Source of the DNA: Lachnospiraceae bacterium UBA2860
GTDB taxonomy: Bacteria; Bacillota; Clostridia; Lachnospirales; Lachnospiraceae
Assembly (NCBI GenBank): GCA_002350625.1
Contig: DEFE01000003.1
Location: 31,528-41,095, forward strand
DNA length: 9,568 nucleotides
Direction of reading: 5' to 3'
Under the pieces are notes generated by a model. That model worked only from the letters and a program-made list of their open reading frames with translations, had not been told where the DNA came from and made no database searches. Below are positions 4,939 to 9,568 of the stretch, in pieces (position 1 is the stretch's first letter; each line of letters opens with the position of its first letter). The translations under genes were made by a program, and so were the position numbers.

Positions 4939-6235
4939 ACGCAGCACCTCCGATCAGCGCCGGAATCAGCGGGATCAGCACCGCCGGCAGGATCTGTCCG
5001 CCCCGGGTCCCGAAGAGAAGCGCCGCGGACTGCCGCTCGAGAACGGCCGTCGGCAAAAAGCCTGTAATTCCCTGCATGAGTTCCGGCAAAAATGCCTTCG
5101 GAATGAGCCCTCCGCCGACGATGAAGAGCGCCGCCGCGATGATCAGGTAAGAAGCGGCTGCCCGCCGGAGCGGCAAAAAAGTGTAGAGGAGGTGCATGAG
5201 CGCCGCGAGAGGCAGCGCAAGGAAAAGCGCGGGAAGAAGCCGCGCACCGATATTCCTGAAGAAAAGGGGAACCGCGCCGAGGCCGGCCTTCAGGCAGGCC
5301 GTGACAGAGACGGTCTCCTCCGCCGCCGCGCTCTCCATAAAGGAAGCTGCGGCCGCGCCGACGACATCCCCGACCAGGGCGATGAGCAGCGACAGAAAGA
5401 ACAAGGTCGCCGTGAGCGCCAGATACTTCATGAACGACGTCGCCGCCGGATGGAGCCCCTTGCGCTTCAGGGCGCGCGTCATGCTCCGCTCGCTGCTGTC
5501 ATAGAGCTTCGACGCGCCGACCCCGAAGATGAGCAGGATGAGCAGCGCCGCGGCTGCCCCGTAAAACTGCGGCATCGTGAGGTCGCCAAAGGCGGATATG
5601 CTGCTGCCCGTGAAGGTCTCCCCTCTCGCGAGAACCTTCTGGATGTAAATGTTGAAGAGTGTATCCTCCGCTGCGGCGAGCGTATCGACCACCGGATAGC
5701 TGCGGCTCAGGGAGTCCACCGCGTAGATGGATCCCTCGACCGAACGGATATAAGAAACGCCGCTTCTTACGAGCTCCTCAAACATACCGCCCGTAAAGGA
5801 CGTGTATTTGCCGCTGACGCGGATGAGCACCGGCGTATTGATGCCTGTGTTAATATCTTCGTAGACATTCTGCGGCAGATAGACCGCCGCGTCGACTGTC
5901 CCTTCCTGAAGGCCGTCCGCGGCCTCCTTCGGACTCATAAAAACAAACTCGCAGACGCTCTTCACCGAGGGCATGCCGGAGACGAGGCCGAGGGCAAGGT
6001 TTGTCTTTAAATCAGCCTGCCCGGCCTCCGTGCGCGTTTCGTCCGAGCCGTCGCTGTCTATGACGATGGCCGCCGTCGCCTTCGGAAGAACCTGTTCGCC
6101 GCCATTTGCGGCAGAGAAAGCGGCAGCCGCAAGGATCACGGCGGCTGCCGTAAAAAGTATACCCGCAAGAAAGAAGGGGATGAATTTCATCCCCTTCTTG
6201 ATCTCAAGCCAAAGATAAAACAAAAGTCTTTTCAT
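4931..6235 (-). CDS. ABC-2 type transporter permease (first subunit)
   Basis: 434 residues. One membrane helix near the N-terminus (about 18-42) is followed by a large predicted extracellular domain (about 43-221) and then some five helices (about 223-243, 269-297, 327-353, 362-382, 413-434). The layout matches ABC-2 permeases, and the protein resembles its neighbour in plan: the short cytoplasmic segment with SSERSMTRALKRKG after helix 2 resembles the coupling region that contacts the ATPase. The start is ATG at 6235 with GGAG 4 nt upstream, 12 nt after the stop of the secreted-protein gene. Its 3' end overlaps the second permease by 8 nt. Two perfect inverted repeats lie within its first 115 bases (listed separately). 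With the ATPase at 7557-8219 and the second permease it should form one transporter. Export of a lipid, peptide or drug is possible for this family; nothing in the sequence decides between them. Confidence 0.8.
   Translation of the reverse strand: MKRLLFYLWLEIKKGMKFIPFFLAGILFTAAAVILAAAAFSAANGGEQVLPKATAAIVIDSDGSDETRTEAGQADLKTNLALGLVSGMPSVKSVCEFVFMSPKEAADGLQEGTVDAAVYLPQNVYEDINTGINTPVLIRVSGKYTSFTGGMFEELVRSGVSYIRSVEGSIYAVDSLSRSYPVVDTLAAAEDTLFNIYIQKVLARGETFTGSSISAFGDLTMPQFYGAAAALLILLIFGVGASKLYDSSERSMTRALKRKGLHPAATSFMKYLALTATLFFLSLLIALVGDVVGAAAASFMESAAAEETVSVTACLKAGLGAVPLFFRNIGARLLPALFLALPLAALMHLLYTFLPLRRAAASYLIIAAALFIVGGGLIPKAFLPELMQGITGFLPTAVLERQSAALLFGTRGGQILPAVLIPLIPALIGGAAYA
6121..6150 (-). 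repeat. perfect 10-bp inverted repeat inside the permease gene
   Basis: CGGCAGCCGC (6121-6130) and GCGGCTGCCG (6141-6150) are exact inverted copies separated by 10 nt, encoding part of the first membrane helix. In the minus-strand mRNA the GC-rich stem is followed by CUUUCUCU. It lies 20 nt downstream of a second hairpin (6171-6199). Alanine-rich codons can make such repeats by chance, so a regulatory role is unproven. Confidence 0.4.
6171..6199 (-). repeat. perfect 29-nt palindrome at the permease 5' end
   Basis: AAGAAGGGGATGAA (6171-6184) and TTCATCCCCTTCTT (6186-6199) are exact inverted copies around a single base. The segment encodes KKGMKFIPFF just before the first membrane helix. In mRNA it would give a long stable hairpin beginning 36 nt after the A of the start codon, where it could slow ribosomes, block RNases or set the dose of permease relative to the secreted protein. 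Confidence 0.5.
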
Positions 6236-6247
6236 GAATCTCCGTCA

Positions 6248-7555
6248 TTACGCAGCCGGCTCGGCAGCGGGAGCCATGGTTCCGAACAGGCCGCCGAGGC
6301 TCTGCGCGATCGCGTTGAAGTCTTCTTCAGTCATGGTTGTCAGCTCGAGCACATCGCCTTCCGGCTTCGTCACTGTGCCGCCGGTTGTCGCGGTGACCGT
6401 GATGTCAAGGCCTAATGCGCTGACCGTGATGACGAAAGAGCCGTCCTCGGCAGCCGCGAAGGAGCCGTTAAAGCTGTAGCCCATGGCTTCAAGTGCGAAT
6501 GTGCCGTTCGTAAGATCGACATCCAGCGTGCCCATCTGCTGGCCCTGGACTGTCAGTGCCGCGGAGATGCCCGTCTCTGTCGGAGTCACATTGAGAACAG
6601 CCATATCCTCGCCATTTGCGACGAACGCGATCTCTGTCCATGTCGCCTCCTGCGGGCCGCGGAACTGAAGCGCCACCATCGTCTGGCCGTCAACAGCAAG
6701 GCTGAACTCAGCAGGAGCGCCCGCTTCCGTCACATACATCTGGCCGTCCATATTCGGCATGTCAGCGAAGAAACCGTCGATGACGGCGTCAAGAGACTGC
6801 GTCTCGCCTTCCGCCTTGAGGTTGATCAGCATCTGCGCATACTCGGCGATGGTCTGGCCGTTCGGAAGCGTGACGCCGAGGATCTTGTTCACGGCATCCT
6901 TCGCAAGCTGCGGCGTAATCTCCGTCTTCATACCGTTGCAAGTCACTGTCTCGCCGCCGAGGGTCAGTTCCTTGGGATCAGCCGACTCAAGGGTGAACTG
7001 GGAGATAATGTCGTTAATGACAGCCGCGAACTCTTCAGCATACTTCTGCATCGCTTCCGGATCAGCGATCTCAGCCTTAAACAGGTCGATGATGTGGTTG
7101 ACGGCTTCGATCTGATCAGCTCCGATCATCTGGCCGAGCAGAGAGTCCGCCTCGATGCCCGAGAAGCTGAAGGACAGAACCTTCTCGATGCCGGGGATCT
7201 TGACCAGGAGGGCTTCCTTGTCCGCATACTCGCTGAAGTCCATGTTGATGCCGGACACAGAGAGTGTACCGGAAGCGCTCTGGGCGCCCGCATTCGGATC
7301 GATCGCGAAATCAAAGTTAATGTCAAGGCCCGCGCCGCCGAGCGGTGTGCCTTCTTCGCCGTTGCTCTTTGCGCTGATATTCGCAGAAACGGGCGTTAAC
7401 ACCGCCTCAATGCCGGCAACCTGTGAGAGGTCAAGCTCTCCGGCAGCGTCCGCTTCATCAGCTGCCGCGGGAATCACAGCCGCGGACAGGACGAGCGCCG
7501 CCGTCATCGATGCTGCGAAGACTTTACGCATACGTGTTTTCCAGTTTTTTCTCAT
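6248..7555 (-). CDS. secreted protein of unknown function, ABC-operon partner
   Basis: 435 residues that I do not recognise. Residues 1-32 are a clear signal peptide: basic MRKNWKTRMRKVF, a hydrophobic core, then VIPAAA before DEADA. There is no lipobox cysteine and no sorting signal, so the mature protein is expected to be released or held by partners. The mature part is acidic and has three visible zones: an early beta-rich part with GGAGLDINFDFAIDPNAG, a helical middle (about 125-225) and a late beta-rich part with many short G-turn-strand units (GQQMGTLDVDLTNGTFALEA). The end is helical and proline/alanine-rich. The alternation recalls LolA/LppX-like lipid-handling folds, but that is only a resemblance. 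The start is ATG at 7555 with AAAGGAG about 9 nt upstream and just 1 nt after the ATPase stop; longer upstream starts lie within the ATPase gene and lack support. Its place between ATPase and permeases suggests that it works with the transporter outside the membrane. Confidence 0.75.
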   Translation of the reverse strand: MRKNWKTRMRKVFAASMTAALVLSAAVIPAAADEADAAGELDLSQVAGIEAVLTPVSANISAKSNGEEGTPLGGAGLDINFDFAIDPNAGAQSASGTLSVSGINMDFSEYADKEALLVKIPGIEKVLSFSFSGIEADSLLGQMIGADQIEAVNHIIDLFKAEIADPEAMQKYAEEFAAVINDIISQFTLESADPKELTLGGETVTCNGMKTEITPQLAKDAVNKILGVTLPNGQTIAEYAQMLINLKAEGETQSLDAVIDGFFADMPNMDGQMYVTEAGAPAEFSLAVDGQTMVALQFRGPQEATWTEIAFVANGEDMAVLNVTPTETGISAALTVQGQQMGTLDVDLTNGTFALEAMGYSFNGSFAAAEDGSFVITVSALGLDITVTATTGGTVTKPEGDVLELTTMTEEDFNAIAQSLGGLFGTMAPAAEPAA

Positions 7556-7556
7556 T

Positions 7557-8219
7557 TTACCCTTCTCCTTTGATGATACGTGCGGCGTCCGCAGGCGTAC
7601 TCTCTTCCGTACAGCCGCCGCTGAGCAGATACAGCCGGTCGCAGAACTCCATCTCCTCCACTTCATGTGTCGAAACGATCACGATCCCGCCGTCAGACCG
7701 GAATGCGGCCAGGTAGTCGTAGATCACAGCTTTGTGGTAGAGGTCCATCGCCGAAGTCGGCTCATCCATGATGAGTACCGGCGGGTGCTCCGTCAGAGCG
7801 CAGGCGATCGCGAGTCTTCTCCTCATGCCGCCCGACAGCTTTGACGTCTTTCGCTTCAGCAGCTTCGAGAGGCCGAGGGAGACGATCACCGGATCTTCCG
7901 GATCGGCGCTGCCGCCCAGAAGACGAAGGTTGTCTGATGCCCTCAGTTCGCCGATGAGCGGATTCGTCTGCGGGACATAGCCGACGATCTTCGTGATGAG
8001 GCCCGGATGCTTCAGGAGATCCGTCTCCCCGTAGGTAAGCGTTCCCTTCTCCGGTTTTGATACCCCTGCGAGCACGGACAGAAGCGTGCTTTTGCCGCTT
8101 CCGTTCCTGCCTGCGATGCCCACGCATTCACCGGGCGCAGCGTACACGGAACAACCGCGCAGAATTCTGTGCTTTCCGTAATGCTGTTCGATGCCCCCGG
8201 CACGAAATACTTCTCTCAT
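7557..8219 (-). CDS. ABC transporter ATP-binding protein
   Basis: 220-residue cytoplasmic ATPase subunit with every canonical motif: Walker A GRNGSGKST (37-45), Q-loop Q84 in YVPQTNPL, signature LSGGM (128-132), Walker B VLIMDEP (148-154), D-loop SAMD (156-159) and switch histidine H185 in STHE. It is a single nucleotide-binding domain with no membrane segment, and would act as a dimer bound to the two permeases encoded downstream. The start is ATG at 8219 with GGAG 7 nt upstream. It is the first gene of the five-gene operon, with a leader of about 27 nt behind a good sigma-A promoter. The closest functional group is the ABC-2 exporter ATPases. The substrate cannot be read from the ATPase. 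Confidence 0.95.
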   Translation of the reverse strand: MREVFRAGGIEQHYGKHRILRGCSVYAAPGECVGIAGRNGSGKSTLLSVLAGVSKPEKGTLTYGETDLLKHPGLITKIVGYVPQTNPLIGELRASDNLRLLGGSADPEDPVIVSLGLSKLLKRKTSKLSGGMRRRLAIACALTEHPPVLIMDEPTSAMDLYHKAVIYDYLAAFRSDGGIVIVSTHEVEEMEFCDRLYLLSGGCTEESTPADAARIIKGEG

Positions 8220-8252
8220 TCATCTGCTCCGACAACGGTTTTTGGTATCCAC

Positions 8253-8281
8253 ATTATACATGCTTTAAAGAGCCTTGACAA
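8253..8281 (-). promoter_or_regulatory. sigma-A promoter of the ABC operon
   Basis: On the minus strand, TTGTCA (8281-8276) and a perfect TATAAT (8258-8253) are spaced by exactly 17 bp, close to ideal for a housekeeping sigma factor. Transcription should begin near 8246, 27 nt before the ATPase start. The same bases on the plus strand read TTGACA (8275-8280), but no matching -10 follows at the right distance there. Confidence 0.8.
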
Positions 8282-8293
8282 TTCCCCTTTTTC

Positions 8294-8323
8294 TTGCCCT
8301 CACGCATGCAGGTGGTGTACAAT
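8294..8323 (+). promoter_or_regulatory. probable promoter of the wecE glycan operon
   Basis: TACAAT (8318-8323) is a good -10 box, with a weaker -35 TTGCCC (8294-8299) at 18-bp spacing. Transcription would start near 8330, giving a 20-nt leader that holds the GGAGG ribosome site (8340-8344). The promoter faces away from the ABC operon promoter, with the two -35 elements about 12 bp apart, so a regulator bound here could affect both. Confidence 0.5.
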
Positions 8324-8349
8324 AAGTACGTTCTTTTCCGGAGGATAAC

Positions 8350-9477
8350 ATGATCGATTTTAACAGACCGCCGTATATCGGCACCGAACCTGAATACATG
8401 AAAGAGGCCGCCCTGAATCACAAGATCTGCGGGGACGGGCCATTTACGAAAAAATGCCAGGAAGCGCTCACGGAGCTCCTCGGCGTGCCGGCCGTATATC
8501 TGACGACCTCCTGCACGAGCGCGCTCGAGATGGCCGGCCTTCTTTGCCACATCAAAGAAGGGGACGAGGTCATCCTGCCGTCCTACACCTTCTGTTCGAC
8601 GGCTGACGCCTTCGTGCAGCGGGGCGCCCGTCTCGTCTTTGTCGACATCCGTCCCGACACGATGAATATCGACGAGACGAAGATCGAGGACGCCATCACG
8701 CCGAAGACCCGCGCCATCGTCGTCGTCCACTACGCCGGCGTCTCCTGCGAGATGGATGCGATCATGGACATCGCGAAGCGGCATGACCTGCGCGTCGTCG
8801 AGGACGCCGCACAGGCGATCGGCTCCACCTACAAAGGCCGCATGCTCGGCACGATCGGCGATTTCGGCTGCCTCTCCTTCCACGAGACCAAGAATTTCTC
8901 GATGGGCGAGGGCGGCGCGATCATCCTGCCGACTCTTGACCAGAGAGACGAGGCCGAGATCTACCGCGAGAAGGGCACGGACAGAAGCCGCTTCTTCCGC
9001 GGCCAGGTCGACAAATACACCTGGGTGGAATATGGCAGCAGCTATCTCCCCAGTGATATGAACGCCGCTTACCTCTGGGCGCAGCTCCAGGAGGCGGACC
9101 GCATCAACGACAACCGTCTGGCTACCTGGCACGCCTATGACGATGCTTTCCGCCCTCTTGAGAAAGAAGGCAGGATTGTGCTACCCACAATTCCGGACGG
9201 CTGCGTACACAATGCGCACATGTACTATGTCAAGCTCCGGGATCTTCATGAGAGAACGGATTTTATCAATTACCTGCATAGCCATGACGTCGGCTGCGTC
9301 TTCCACTATGTGCCCCTGCACTCTGCGCCGGCCGGCAAACGATTCGGCCGCTTCCACGGCGAAGACGTCTACACAACGAAAGAGAGCGACCGTCTGGCAA
9401 GACTGCCTCTCTACTACGGTATGACAGAGGAAGATCGGAATAAGGTGATCACTACCGTGCTCTCCTATTTTGACTGA
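8350..9477 (+). CDS. wecE: dTDP-4-amino-4,6-dideoxygalactose transaminase (WecE/RffA type)
   Basis: 375 residues, about the length of E. coli WecE. This pyridoxal-phosphate enzyme transfers an amino group from glutamate to TDP-4-keto-6-deoxyglucose, making TDP-4-amino-4,6-dideoxygalactose (TDP-Fuc4N), in the cytoplasm. The sequence follows WecE closely along its whole length as I recall it: the CGDGPFTKKCQ region near 27, LTTSCTSALEMAGLL, GDEVILPSYTF, VFVDIRPDTMNIDET, VVHYAGVSCEMD, EDAAQ (cofactor-contacting D152, Q155), SFHETKN with the Schiff-base lysine K181, REKGTDRSRFFRGQVDKYTW, IPDGCVHNAHM and FHGEDVYTTKES. One residue is missing after the lysine loop (SMGEGGA). The start is ATG at 8350 with GGAGG 5 nt upstream. 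It is the first gene of a plus-strand operon, followed after 20 nt by a glycosyltransferase. E. coli uses this sugar in enterobacterial common antigen; here it probably serves another surface glycan. Confidence 0.93.
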   Translation: MIDFNRPPYIGTEPEYMKEAALNHKICGDGPFTKKCQEALTELLGVPAVYLTTSCTSALEMAGLLCHIKEGDEVILPSYTFCSTADAFVQRGARLVFVDIRPDTMNIDETKIEDAITPKTRAIVVVHYAGVSCEMDAIMDIAKRHDLRVVEDAAQAIGSTYKGRMLGTIGDFGCLSFHETKNFSMGEGGAIILPTLDQRDEAEIYREKGTDRSRFFRGQVDKYTWVEYGSSYLPSDMNAAYLWAQLQEADRINDNRLATWHAYDDAFRPLEKEGRIVLPTIPDGCVHNAHMYYVKLRDLHERTDFINYLHSHDVGCVFHYVPLHSAPAGKRFGRFHGEDVYTTKESDRLARLPLYYGMTEEDRNKVITTVLSYFD

Positions 9478-9497
9478 TTTACAGATTGGAGTATTTC

Positions 9498-9568
9498 GTG
9501 AACATTCATGCAATTCATAAGAGCGGAAGGAAGCTGATCAGCTTTGTCATTCCGTGTTACCACAGCGA
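9498..9568 (+). CDS. family 2 glycosyltransferase, 5' end only
   Basis: Only 23 codons are inside the window. After a short basic lead the sequence reads KLISFVIPCYHS, the typical first beta-strand of GT-A fold family 2 glycosyltransferases, usually followed by an acidic residue and the rest of the nucleotide-sugar site. The start is GTG at 9498 with GGAG (9488-9491) 6 nt upstream; the nearby ATG at 9508 is in another frame and stops quickly. It begins 20 nt after the wecE stop, so the two are almost surely co-transcribed and belong to one glycan pathway. The sugar, and whether the enzyme is a soluble or polyprenyl-phosphate type, cannot be told from this piece. Confidence 0.8.
   Translation, partial: MNIHAIHKSGRKLISFVIPCYHS

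Noticed and set aside
5192..6010. Open frame of 272 codons on the plus strand opposite the first permease
   Set aside because: The product is rich in R, E, G and D with no domain, and the opposite strand encodes a clear membrane protein in an operon.
7556..7666. Longer N-terminus for the secreted protein, starting at 7666
   Set aside because: It would lie inside the ATPase gene, lacks a ribosome site there and would bury the signal peptide. ATG at 7555 with AAAGGAG upstream explains everything.
8254..9132. Open frame of 292 codons on the minus strand opposite wecE
   Set aside because: It runs through the strong wecE gene and into the promoter region, matches no family that I know, and has the composition of an antisense shadow.
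9531..9544. 14-nt palindrome AAGCTGATCAGCTT near the start of the glycosyltransferase gene
   Set aside because: It has no loop to make a stable RNA hairpin and lies in the coding sequence for KLIS. A chance restriction-site-like palindrome is the simplest reading.

Overview
The window reads as chromosomal DNA of a GC-rich low-branching Firmicute, most likely a Clostridia member close to Lachnospiraceae. The pointers are a YpuA-type DUF1002 secreted protein, strong AGGAGG-type ribosome binding sites, sigma-A type promoters, short tightly packed operons, and a lysine/threonine/alanine histone H1-like protein of the kind seen in that group. The genus cannot be named from this sequence. No tRNA, rRNA, CRISPR array, transposase or phage gene is visible.

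Layout, left to right. Positions 1-137 hold no gene, only two consecutive hairpins that end the first minus-strand gene. Everything from 138 to 8219 is on the minus strand, so it is transcribed right to left. In transcription order it starts at a strong promoter (8253-8281). Five closely spaced genes follow: an ABC ATPase (7557-8219), a secreted protein of unknown function (6248-7555), two ABC-2 type permeases (4931-6235 and 3874-4938) and an RsmJ-like 16S rRNA methyltransferase (3170-3853). The gaps are 1, 12, -8 and 20 nt, which is typical of one operon. Next comes a non-coding 254-bp imperfect palindrome (2921-3174) whose right end includes the rsmJ stop codon. Then comes a separately promoted secreted DUF1002 protein with a long acidic tail (743-2770), a terminator-like hairpin, and a small H1-like basic protein made of 11-residue repeats (138-635).

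Right of the divergent promoter region (8220-8349) the plus strand carries a WecE/RffA-type sugar aminotransferase (8350-9477). After 20 nt comes the first 71 bp of a family 2 glycosyltransferase (9498 to the window edge). This is the beginning of a surface-glycan operon that continues outside the window.

How the genes fit together: the ATPase and two permeases should form one heterodimeric ABC-2 transporter, with the secreted protein as a probable extracytoplasmic partner. RsmJ looks like a housekeeping passenger. WecE would make TDP-4-amino-4,6-dideoxygalactose for a glycan that the downstream glycosyltransferase helps to assemble. The least explained items are the 254-bp palindrome, the secreted protein embedded in the ABC operon, the two perfect hairpins at the start of the first permease gene, and the unusual tails of the DUF1002 and H1-like proteins.
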